DNA from: Paenibacillus sp. H1-7
GTDB taxonomy: Bacteria > Bacillota > Bacilli > Paenibacillales > NBRC-103111
Length of the DNA: 64,000 nt
Assembly (NCBI RefSeq): GCF_022354825.1
Contig: NZ_CP031168.1
Span: 3,907,501 to 3,971,500, forward strand
Direction of reading: 5' to 3'
The notes under the pieces are model-generated. The model was not told where the DNA came from. It made no database searches and was given only the letters and a program-made list of their open reading frames with translations. The first letter of the stretch is position 1. Every line of letters begins with the position of its first letter. Of the stretch, positions 1-7,253 are shown in pieces. The position numbers were made by a program, and so were the translations under genes.

Positions 1-1
1 G

Positions 2-187
2 AACGATCCGGAAATGGGAGCGATGAGGAAGTTTAAGGCAGGTCCCCACTTTCAAGAACGTTTCGATAAAATCTCATATGAAGCCGCGCCTTACAGGGAT
101 TTGGAGCTTCGCCAAAGGGAGATGCTGTCTGATTGGTACGGTCAACGCGGATATTCCAATTCCCATTGGCAAAACAGCAGTAATTGA
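2..187 (+). CDS. C-terminal fragment of an unidentified protein (cut by window edge)
   Basis: An open frame enters from the left edge and gives 61 residues before TGA at 185-187. The fragment is rich in charged and aromatic residues (for example LRQREMLSDWYGQRGY) and has no membrane segment. I do not recognise the family. It is open back to the first base, so the N-terminus lies outside the window. Its end about 50 bp before the next start supports the later start chosen for the following gene, because a start at 78 would overlap it out of frame. Confidence 0.5.
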   Translation, partial: NDPEMGAMRKFKAGPHFQERFDKISYEAAPYRDLELRQREMLSDWYGQRGYSNSHWQNSSN

Positions 188-236
188 GAGGTCAATCAGA
201 GCATCCAGATGCAATAATGATGAGGCCAGATACAAA

Positions 237-569
237 ATGGAGAAGCTTAAATGGAAGCAAGTTCACGATTTTATGGAAAAGTTCCATACCTTCCTTGAAT
301 ACGATAGCCGGCATCGAATCGTTATTCGTTCTTCGGACGAGTTGCTGACGTATTTTGTATTTGATGAAGAAAATATCATATTGGCTTACGGTGATGTGGA
401 GAGCTATAAGGAAATCCTGAGAGGATTAGGATTTGAAGAGCAAGATCATCCAATAATTCTTCCTGATCCACATATGCATATGTATCATGAGCAATTGGAT
501 AGAGACGAGGATAAGCTTTTAAGCTTTTTCCCCTGGTCCAAAAGTAAGCTGCTGGAAATAGATCGTTGA
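237..569 (+). CDS. hypothetical protein, 110 aa
   Basis: The ATG at 237 is preceded by a GATGAGG ribosome binding site. The frame is open further upstream (ATG 78), but that part overlaps the preceding frame and reads as low-complexity non-coding sequence, so I choose 237. The protein is small, soluble and acidic, with a histidine/methionine-rich stretch (PDPHMHMYHEQ) near the C-terminus. It has no signal peptide or membrane segment. No family is recognised and the neighbours do not suggest a role. Confidence 0.55.
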   Translation: MEKLKWKQVHDFMEKFHTFLEYDSRHRIVIRSSDELLTYFVFDEENIILAYGDVESYKEILRGLGFEEQDHPIILPDPHMHMYHEQLDRDEDKLLSFFPWSKSKLLEIDR

Positions 570-668
570 CTACATAATCAGAGCCAAAAGCATTTCGAAA
601 GTGTATAATACATTGGAAGAAGTAAACAATAACGTGACTATTTTTTGTTTGGCCAGAAAGGAGTTACC

Positions 669-2144
669 ATGACGGAACATCATGAAATCATAGAGGCAGG
701 ATGGAATTTCGACAACAGCTATGCTCGTCTGCCGGAAGCGCTGTTCACCCGTCTCGATCCGACTCCGGTAAGATTGCCGAAGCTGAGCCGGTTTAATGAA
801 GCATTGGCGGCAACCCTCGGATTGGATGCGCAAGCATTGCAAAGCAAAGAGGGCGTCGCCGTACTTGCGGGCAACAGGGTTCCCGAAGGCGCATCGCCAC
901 TCGCTCAAGCCTATGCAGGACATCAATACGGCTATTTCACCATGCTCGGGGACGGCCGCGCTTTGTTACTGGGCGAGCATATCACCCCTTCAGGAGACAG
1001 GGTGGATATTCAGCTTAAGGGCTCGGGACCAACCCCCTATTCCCGACGGGGCGATGGCCGGGCGGCACTCGGACCGATGCTTCGTGAATACATCATCAGC
1101 GAAGCCATGCATGCACTCGGGATTCCAACTACTCGCAGTCTGGCCGTTGTAACGACAGGAGAGCCTGTATTCCGTGAGACCGAGCTGCAAGGCGCAATTC
1201 TGACCCGGGTGGCTGCCAGTCATATCCGTGTCGGGACCTTTCAGTTTGCCGCCAGTGCCGGTAATGGCGAAGAGCTTCGGGCATTGGCGGATTACACGTT
1301 GCAAAGGCATTTCCCGGATGCCGATACAGGAGAAAACCGCTATCTTGCCCTGCTCCGTGAAGTGTCTAAGCGTCAGGCCGAGCTCATTGCCAAGTGGCAG
1401 CTTGTAGGCTTTGTTCACGGGGTCATGAACACGGACAACATGGCTCTTAGCGGTGAAACTATCGACTATGGACCATGTGCCTTTATAGATGCTTATGACC
1501 CAGCTACGGTATTCAGCTCCATTGACTCTCAGGGTCGTTATGCCTTTGGCAATCAGCCTAGCATTGCTGCGTGGAATCTTGCCAGATTGGCGGAAGCCCT
1601 GCTGCCGCTGCTGCATTCCGACGAGGATCAGGCTATTCAGCTTGCCGAGGCGGAGCTTTCACATTTTGCAGAGCTGTTTCAGCGTCATTGGCTCTCCGGA
1701 ATGAGGGCGAAGCTGGGGCTCTTAAACGAGGAGCCGGATGATGAAGCCTTGATTGAAGATCTGCTGAATATGATGCAGAAGCATCGTGCCGACTATACCA
1801 ATACATTCCGGGCGTTAACGTTCGATAAGCTTGAGGAGACAGGGATGTCCGGCAGTCCGGAATTTATCGAGTGGCATAAGAAGTGGCAGGCGAGACGGGG
1901 CAGGCAGCAGGAGTCCGAAGCTGCTTCACATCAGCTGATGAAAAGCAGTAATCCTGCAGTCATTCCACGGAATCACCGGGTGGAAGAGGCGCTGGACGCC
2001 GCGGTGGATGAGGGAGATTACAGCGTGATGGAGAGACTTCTTGATGCGCTATCGAGCCCCTATGAGCACTCCGGCAAACAAGCCGAATACTGCTCGCTGC
2101 CAGACCCGTCGTCACGGCGTTACCGGACTTACTGCGGAACCTGA
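669..2144 (+). CDS. selO: SelO family protein adenylyltransferase (YdiU/UPF0061)
   Basis: The 491-residue protein is close to the usual length of bacterial SelO, a pseudokinase-fold enzyme known to transfer AMP from ATP to protein Ser/Thr/Tyr. Family hallmarks are the N-terminal [12 protein letters not shown] segment, [34 protein letters not shown], the catalytic-loop segment HGVMNTDNM and the metal-binding DYGPC. It ends in RTYCGT, where the family carries a conserved C-terminal cysteine. The ATG at 669 follows AAAGGAG at 657-663; an in-frame start at 645 lacks such a site. It is a single gene followed by an intrinsic terminator. SelO is linked to redox stress responses in other bacteria; nothing here shows the target. 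Confidence 0.93.
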   Translation: MTEHHEIIEAGWNFDNSYARLPEALFTRLDPTPVRLPKLSRFNEALAATLGLDAQALQSKEGVAVLAGNRVPEGASPLAQAYAGHQYGYFTMLGDGRALLLGEHITPSGDRVDIQLKGSGPTPYSRRGDGRAALGPMLREYIISEAMHALGIPTTRSLAVVTTGEPVFRETELQGAILTRVAASHIRVGTFQFAASAGNGEELRALADYTLQRHFPDADTGENRYLALLREVSKRQAELIAKWQLVGFVHGVMNTDNMALSGETIDYGPCAFIDAYDPATVFSSIDSQGRYAFGNQPSIAAWNLARLAEALLPLLHSDEDQAIQLAEAELSHFAELFQRHWLSGMRAKLGLLNEEPDDEALIEDLLNMMQKHRADYTNTFRALTFDKLEETGMSGSPEFIEWHKKWQARRGRQQESEAASHQLMKSSNPAVIPRNHRVEEALDAAVDEGDYSVMERLLDALSSPYEHSGKQAEYCSLPDPSSRRYRTYCGT

Positions 2145-2162
2145 TGCAGCTATATGGGTATT

Positions 2163-2191
2163 AAAAGAGCGACTTTGGTTGCTCTTTTTTT
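2163..2191 (+). terminator. intrinsic terminator after selO
   Basis: AGAGC at 2166-2170 pairs with GCTCT at 2181-2185, followed by a seven-T run. The stem is short but well placed 20 bp after the selO stop codon. Confidence 0.6.
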
Positions 2192-2369
2192 CCTCCAGAT
2201 AGATGATTTTGAAGCATCAGACTCCAAAATATACCAGAAAGAAGGCTTCCGCACGGGCATCTTCGAGTCTTTATAGCCGCAGGCTATGACTAGATATATT
2301 GTAAAGGAATTACACTGCATTCACCGAGCTGTGCTACATTTTGGGTAACAAATTGTAGAGGAGCTATGC

Positions 2370-4661
2370 ATGATGGTGAAAAGCAGTGTATTGGGATATC
2401 CGCGGATCGGGGCCGACCGGGAATGGAAGAAAGCTATTGAAGCGTTCTGGTCAGGAAAGCTTGATGAAGAGGCGCTTCATAGTCAATTGCAGCAAATCCG
2501 TTTGAATCATTTGCGCAAGCAGAAGGAGAAGGGGATCGATCTTATCCCGGTCAATGATTTTAGTTACTATGATCATATCTTGGATACAGCCGCTATGTTC
2601 GGCATCATTCCGCAACGGTTTGCTTACGAAGGCGGCGCCGTTCCTTTGTCTGTCTACTACGGCATGGCACGGGGAACGAAGGATGCTGCGGCGAGTGAAA
2701 TGACCAAATGGTTCAACACCAATTATCATTATATCGTGCCTGAATTGGGCGGAACTGCGCCGGTGCTTACCGAGAACAAGCCGCTTACTGCCTACCGGGA
2801 AGCCAAGCAACACCTCGGTATAGAAGGAAAGCCGGTCATTGTCGGACCTTTGACCTTCCTGAAGCTGTCCAAGGGATACGACAAATCGGAAACCGATGCC
2901 TGGCTCGACCGCCTGCTTCCCTTATATGTTCAAGTTCTTCAGGAGCTTGCTGCAGAAGGTGTGCAATGGGTTCAGATTGACGAACCGATTATTGTAACCA
3001 AATTAAGCGACGATGACATACAGCGCTTGAATACGATTTACAGTAAGTTTGCATCGGCTGTGCCTAATCTGAACATTATGCTGCAAACCTATTTCGAATC
3101 GGTTGAGCGGTACAGCGACATCGTTTCGCTTCCGGTTCAAGGCATCGGTCTTGATTTCGTCCATGGACTGTCCGGTAATCTGAAATCGTTACAAGCACAA
3201 GGGTTTCCGGCTGATAAAATATTAGGAGCGGGTGTTATTGACGGACGCGGCATTTGGAAGGCGTCGCTGCGCGAAAAGCTCCCGCTCTTGGACGAGCTGG
3301 CCGAGATTGTCTCGACAGACCGCCTTATCGTGCAATCGTCGTGCAGCTTGCTTCATGTTCCGGTAACGACTGAACGTGAGACCAAGCTCTCGTCCGTTTT
3401 GAAGAATGCACTTGCCTTTGCAGAGGAAAAGCTTGACGAGATCGTTCTGTTAACAAAAGCAATGGCATCGGGCAGTGCGGAGGTTGAAACGGAGCTGGAG
3501 AGAAGCGAACATGCGGTGCAAGCTCTCCAGCAATCGGAGGAGCGCAACAGGAGAGAAGTACAGGAAGCCGTAGCTTCTATTAGCGTTCAGCAACCGAATC
3601 GCTCCCGTCCTTTCACCGAGCGTTATGCCGCACAACAAGCGAAATGGCAGCTGCCGCTGTTTCCGACTACGACCATCGGAAGCTTCCCGCAATCGGCGGA
3701 AGTACGTAAAGCCCGCCAATTATGGCGCAAGGGTGAATGGAGCAACGAGCAGTACAGCGAATTCATTCATGAGCAGATCGATATTTGGATCCGGCATCAG
3801 GAAGAGATCGGTCTGGATGTACTCGTGCACGGGGAATTTGAGCGGACGGACATGGTTGAATTTTTCGGCGAGAAGCTCGCGGGCTTTGCATTTACACAAA
3901 ACGGATGGGTGCAGTCGTATGGCTCCCGCTGCGTGAAGCCTCCGGTTATTTTTGGCGATGTGGCATTCACCGGGGACTTGACGGTTGAAGAAACCAAGTA
4001 TGCGCAGTCCAAGACTAACCGTCCTGTGAAAGGAATGCTGACGGGACCGATTACGATCATGAACTGGTCATTCGTCCGTGAGGATATTCCGCGCGAGCAA
4101 ATCGCCTACCAGTTAGCTTACGCTCTGAGACAAGAAGTAGAGGCGCTGGAGAAAGCGGGCATCGGCATGATACAGGTCGACGAGCCGGCGGTTCGCGAAG
4201 GGCTTCCGCTGAAAGAAGAGGAACAAGACGGTTATCTTGCTTGGGCCGTCAAAGCCTTCCGTGTTGCTACGTGCACAGTGCAGGAGACGACACAGATTCA
4301 TACGCATATGTGCTATTGCGAATTTCACGATATGATTGATTCGATCGAAGCGATGGATGCCGATGTCATTTCCATCGAGACCTCCCGAAGCCACGGCGAG
4401 CTGATTCATAGCTTCGAAGCCAACACGTATAGGCTGGGTATCGGTCTCGGCGTGTACGATATTCACAGTCCGCGTGTTCCGAGCGTGGAGGAAATGACAG
4501 GTATGATCGAGCGAGCCTTGCGTGTGCTGGATCCCAAGCTGTTCTGGATCAATCCGGACTGCGGTCTGAAAACCCGCGGACTCGAAGAAACGATTGCTTC
4601 CTTGCGCAACATGGTTGAAGCGACCAAGAATGCCCGCGAGAAGCATACCGCAGCCGTTTAA
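2370..4661 (+). CDS. metE: cobalamin-independent methionine synthase
   Basis: The 763-residue protein matches MetE in length and organisation: two TIM-barrel halves. It transfers a methyl group from 5-methyltetrahydropteroyl-triglutamate to homocysteine. The N-terminal half begins with SSVLGYPRIGADREWK, and the C-terminal half begins near residue 430 with FPTTTIGSFPQ. Zinc ligands are visible as H646 and C648 in HTHMCYCEF and C731 in NPDCGLKTR, with the conserved IQVDEPAVREG loop near 600. ATG 2370 follows GAGGAG at 2358-2363; an immediately following ATG is an alternative. I looked for SAM (S-box), cobalamin and T-box leader motifs in 2192-2369 and saw none. It is a single gene with its own terminator. 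Confidence 0.97.
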   Translation: MMVKSSVLGYPRIGADREWKKAIEAFWSGKLDEEALHSQLQQIRLNHLRKQKEKGIDLIPVNDFSYYDHILDTAAMFGIIPQRFAYEGGAVPLSVYYGMARGTKDAAASEMTKWFNTNYHYIVPELGGTAPVLTENKPLTAYREAKQHLGIEGKPVIVGPLTFLKLSKGYDKSETDAWLDRLLPLYVQVLQELAAEGVQWVQIDEPIIVTKLSDDDIQRLNTIYSKFASAVPNLNIMLQTYFESVERYSDIVSLPVQGIGLDFVHGLSGNLKSLQAQGFPADKILGAGVIDGRGIWKASLREKLPLLDELAEIVSTDRLIVQSSCSLLHVPVTTERETKLSSVLKNALAFAEEKLDEIVLLTKAMASGSAEVETELERSEHAVQALQQSEERNRREVQEAVASISVQQPNRSRPFTERYAAQQAKWQLPLFPTTTIGSFPQSAEVRKARQLWRKGEWSNEQYSEFIHEQIDIWIRHQEEIGLDVLVHGEFERTDMVEFFGEKLAGFAFTQNGWVQSYGSRCVKPPVIFGDVAFTGDLTVEETKYAQSKTNRPVKGMLTGPITIMNWSFVREDIPREQIAYQLAYALRQEVEALEKAGIGMIQVDEPAVREGLPLKEEEQDGYLAWAVKAFRVATCTVQETTQIHTHMCYCEFHDMIDSIEAMDADVISIETSRSHGELIHSFEANTYRLGIGLGVYDIHSPRVPSVEEMTGMIERALRVLDPKLFWINPDCGLKTRGLEETIASLRNMVEATKNAREKHTAAV

Positions 4662-4676
4662 GATAAAGCAACATGA

Positions 4677-4702
4677 GCCGGCGCTTTTACGCCGGCTTTT
4701 TT
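4677..4702 (+). terminator. intrinsic terminator after metE
   Basis: GCCGGC arms at 4677-4682 and 4691-4696 enclose a short loop and are followed by six Ts. Confidence 0.9.
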
Positions 4703-4732
4703 CGTTCATCGACAGAAAACGATAAAAAGTGA

Positions 4733-5006
4733 ATATTTTACAAATCTTGGGGTACCCTGTACGAGCAGGCCAAAGTCATGACCAGAACCGTAGATGGAGT
4801 CAATTACCGGGGGATTCAGCTCCTTCCACAGCAGCTTGATCTGACTAAGTCAGCTGTCGCTGTCACCTCTTGATCCTCCGGGATTAAACAGCGGTCTCCG
4901 CCAAGATGCGATCAATCTTGTAAACGAAGCGTTCACCGATATGCTTTTTGCGTACGGCCGAGAGAAAATCCATCAAATATTCGACGATAAGGCCAAAAAG
5001 AAATAA
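4733..5006 (+). pseudogene. decayed coding remnant, two frames, family unknown
   Basis: In one frame (4733-4873) a protein-like segment reads on to a TGA, including KVMTRTVDGVNYRGIQLLPQ. In another frame a second protein-like segment ends in TAA at 5004-5006, including DAINLVNEAFTDMLFAYGRE. The second is followed directly by a strong terminator, as expected for a real gene end. No start codon with a ribosome binding site is visible. The simplest reading is the C-terminal part of a former gene that lost its 5' end and suffered a frameshift near 4840-4873. I do not recognise the family. Apart from this and the next terminator, the 613-bp gap between metE and the next gene shows nothing else. 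Confidence 0.4.
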
Positions 5007-5018
5007 ATGAGGTGTGAA

Positions 5019-5048
5019 AATCCGCGTAGTAGATCGCGGATTTTTTTT
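5019..5048 (+). terminator. intrinsic terminator
   Basis: AATCCGCG (5019-5026) pairs perfectly with CGCGGATT (5035-5042) around an 8-nt loop and is followed by a T run. It lies 12 bp after the remnant's stop codon. Confidence 0.85.
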
Positions 5049-5274
5049 GTCCCGCGAGTCCGGAAATCAATGAACACTACGAACGCCGCTCCTATTGAAC
5101 TGATATGAAGTAAGCCGGAGGTCTCAGTCATTTTTTTGTTCAGGCTCCAGCTGCATTTATTGAGTCAATAGATATAAGTTATTCTCGTAAAACGGACAAT
5201 TCAAAGCTTGTTTTATGGTAAAATAAATCGAAATACCTATCTATTATTTTTCCCTTCGCGAAAAGGAGTTTGTT

Positions 5275-7023
5275 ATGCTCAAAGCCGCCGGTTACGACAT
5301 CCAGCAGATCATATATGAAGATCCCGCCATTACCGTATGCCATGCATTGTCAATGGAAGACCGCCGTGACGTACTTTTGAAGATGGTGAAAGAGGGTCCG
5401 AGAGCCATTGTAGAAAATGCCAAGGTTATCAATGAATATGAAGTGGCGGGCAGTCTCGATTTTCCCGGTATTTTAAAGCCCTTAGCACTCATTAGGGACG
5501 GCAACCGATTAATTATGGCCAGTGAATGGCTTTACGGATTGACTCTGAAGCATTTGGCTCTGTCCAAACCGCTTAATGTGCCTGACTTCCTTCAAATTGC
5601 TATAGATATCACCCATGTATTAGAAAAGCTGCATAAAGAAAACATTATCCACATGAACATACGGCCGGAAACGATTGTCGTTGTACCCTCGACATTGCAG
5701 GTTTGCCTCACAGGATTCGGCCATTCCATATATATAATAGAAGAAAAGCGCCAGACGAAGAGCATTCCGCTCATTGAGGGGAGTCCGCCTTATATGGCAC
5801 CGGAAAGAAGCGGGCAGCTGGACGGATCGATCGAGCCTGGAACGGACCTATATTCCCTGGGCATAACGCTGTACGAGGTGCTTGCCGGCAAGCTTCCTTT
5901 CGCAGCGAAGGATCCGTTGGAGTGGGCGCACGCCCATGTAGCCAGAGCTCCCATGCCGTTCGACAGCATTTCAAGCACAATTCCCCTAATAATTCAACAA
6001 ATTATCTTTAAGCTGCTGGAAAAATCGGTAGTTAGCCGGTATCGGAGCGCCGCTGGGCTAAGGAAGGATTTGGAGGAGTGCCTGACACAGTACAAGCAGA
6101 AGGGACGAATCGATCCTTTCGAGCTGGGACAAGGTGAACATCCTTCGCCGTCTAACAAGCTCACTTCTTTGTCTGCCAACGATGGGATGTCACTGGGATC
6201 GCAGGGCATGGATGAAGGTGTAGAGGAATCGACAGGGAGCTATGCGCAGGTTTTGGAAATGGAAGCACTCATTAGAGCGTCGCAGGCATTTGCGGAAGAG
6301 AAAGATTCGTTCAAGCTGATGTCGCGAATTATGCTCATTATCATGAAAGTGTCAGGTGCTCACAAGGGCGCTTTGGTCAAATGCGCAGGAGATGAGTGGC
6401 ATACGGTGCTGATGTCCGATCTGGACAAAAGCTCATCACTTTGGGCAGGCTCGACCCCGCTGGACGAATGCGGAGATTTAAGTCCGGCTGTCGTACGCAA
6501 TGTGGCGATAAATCGGGGGCCTGTCATATTGAACGATGCCAAAGATGATCTCTCTTACGCAAATGACGCCTACTTGAAGATGCATCGCCCTAAATCGGTT
6601 TTGGGCTTGCCCGTTTCGATCCAAGGGGACCTGCAGGGCGTGCTGTATTTGGAAAATCATTACACAAGCGGCGTTTTCTCGACAGACCGGTTATCGCTGC
6701 TGCAAATGCTGGCATCGCAGTTGGGCTATGTACATACATTGACAGGATACTTTGAACCTTCCGGCAAGAAGGCTGACGCCGCGCCAGAGAGCACACCTTC
6801 GTTGACCAACCGGGAAATCGACGTTTTACAATGCTTGTCCATAGGCCTGTCGAACAAAGAAATTGCAGACCGCTTGATCATGTCGCCGGGCACGGTCAAA
6901 GTCCATGTCCGGAACGTCTTCGATAAGCTGGGGGTTAATAACAGGGTAAAAGCCGTTGCTATGGCGGTCAAGCTGAACTTGTTGAACCATAGCGATAGCG
7001 CTGCAAAAAGCGGAACCCGATAG
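5275..7023 (+). CDS. pseudokinase-GAF-LuxR-type transcriptional regulator
   Basis: This 582-residue protein has three parts. Residues 1-275 form a Ser/Thr-kinase-like domain of the type found in multi-sensor signalling proteins. Residues about 325-490 look like a GAF sensor domain. Residues 510-570 form a LuxR/NarL helix-turn-helix (LTNREIDVLQ, GLSNKEIADRL, TVKVHVRNVFDKLG). In the kinase part the ATP-anchoring Lys36 remains. The catalytic loop reads H126-M-N-I-R-P-E-T instead of the usual HxDxxPxN, and DFG has become GFG at 147-149. The catalytic Asp, metal-binding Asn and DFG Asp are therefore all missing, so it is probably a pseudokinase used for binding. ATG 5275 follows AAAAGGAG. Its place just upstream of the NHLM export operon suggests it controls that locus; this is inference. 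Confidence 0.85.
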   Translation: MLKAAGYDIQQIIYEDPAITVCHALSMEDRRDVLLKMVKEGPRAIVENAKVINEYEVAGSLDFPGILKPLALIRDGNRLIMASEWLYGLTLKHLALSKPLNVPDFLQIAIDITHVLEKLHKENIIHMNIRPETIVVVPSTLQVCLTGFGHSIYIIEEKRQTKSIPLIEGSPPYMAPERSGQLDGSIEPGTDLYSLGITLYEVLAGKLPFAAKDPLEWAHAHVARAPMPFDSISSTIPLIIQQIIFKLLEKSVVSRYRSAAGLRKDLEECLTQYKQKGRIDPFELGQGEHPSPSNKLTSLSANDGMSLGSQGMDEGVEESTGSYAQVLEMEALIRASQAFAEEKDSFKLMSRIMLIIMKVSGAHKGALVKCAGDEWHTVLMSDLDKSSSLWAGSTPLDECGDLSPAVVRNVAINRGPVILNDAKDDLSYANDAYLKMHRPKSVLGLPVSIQGDLQGVLYLENHYTSGVFSTDRLSLLQMLASQLGYVHTLTGYFEPSGKKADAAPESTPSLTNREIDVLQCLSIGLSNKEIADRLIMSPGTVKVHVRNVFDKLGVNNRVKAVAMAVKLNLLNHSDSAAKSGTR

Positions 7024-7085
7024 CTCGAGCAATTCGAGCGCAGCCAAGAGTACCATCCGTCAACACGATGCTGAAGCTCTCCTAT

Positions 7086-7130
7086 ATACCCCAAATGGGG
7101 TATGTACATGACATGCTGCAAGCTTATAAT
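7086..7130 (+). promoter_or_regulatory. NarL/LuxR-type operator with -10 box for the export operon
   Basis: A perfect 18-bp palindrome, ATACCCCAAATGGGGTAT, lies at 7086-7103. It has the 7-2-7 heptamer layout typical of NarL/FixJ-family sites (TACCCCA-AA-TGGGGTA). A consensus TATAAT lies at 7125-7130, and the position 17 bp before it (7102-7107, ATGTAC) is not a -35 box. The palindrome centre falls near -42 relative to the predicted start, as for an activator overlapping the -35 position. The same arrangement recurs at 16125-16169. Confidence 0.72.
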
Positions 7131-7162
7131 TAGAAGCATAAGCAAGGACGAGATAGGATAAC

Positions 7163-7203
7163 GAAAGAGCCGGAAAGTGCGCTTGACACGATTCGGCTTT
7201 TTC
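7163..7203 (+). terminator. terminator-like hairpin in the leader of the export operon
   Basis: GAAAGAGCCG (7163-7172) pairs with CGGCTTTTTC (7194-7203), a 10-bp stem with one G-U pair and a 21-nt loop. It lies downstream of the predicted promoter and 50 bp before the first gene, so it may act as an attenuator. It could instead be the terminator of the regulator gene. Confidence 0.5.
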
Positions 7204-7253
7204 ATTTGCCCGGCATCAAGCGGATGAGGTTCTTGGAAGGAGACATCGTTTCT

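Noticed and set aside
570..926. Reverse-strand open frame overlapping the start of selO
   Set aside because: It overlaps the well-supported selO gene and has no family features; many such frames run opposite real genes throughout the window.
2192..2369. Possible SAM, cobalamin or T-box riboswitch before metE
   Set aside because: None of the conserved core motifs of these riboswitches could be found; only a short TAGCC/GGCTA hairpin is present.
7183..7188. Perfect TTGACA in the exporter leader
   Set aside because: It is in the loop of the 7163-7203 hairpin and no -10 box follows at 16-18 bp.
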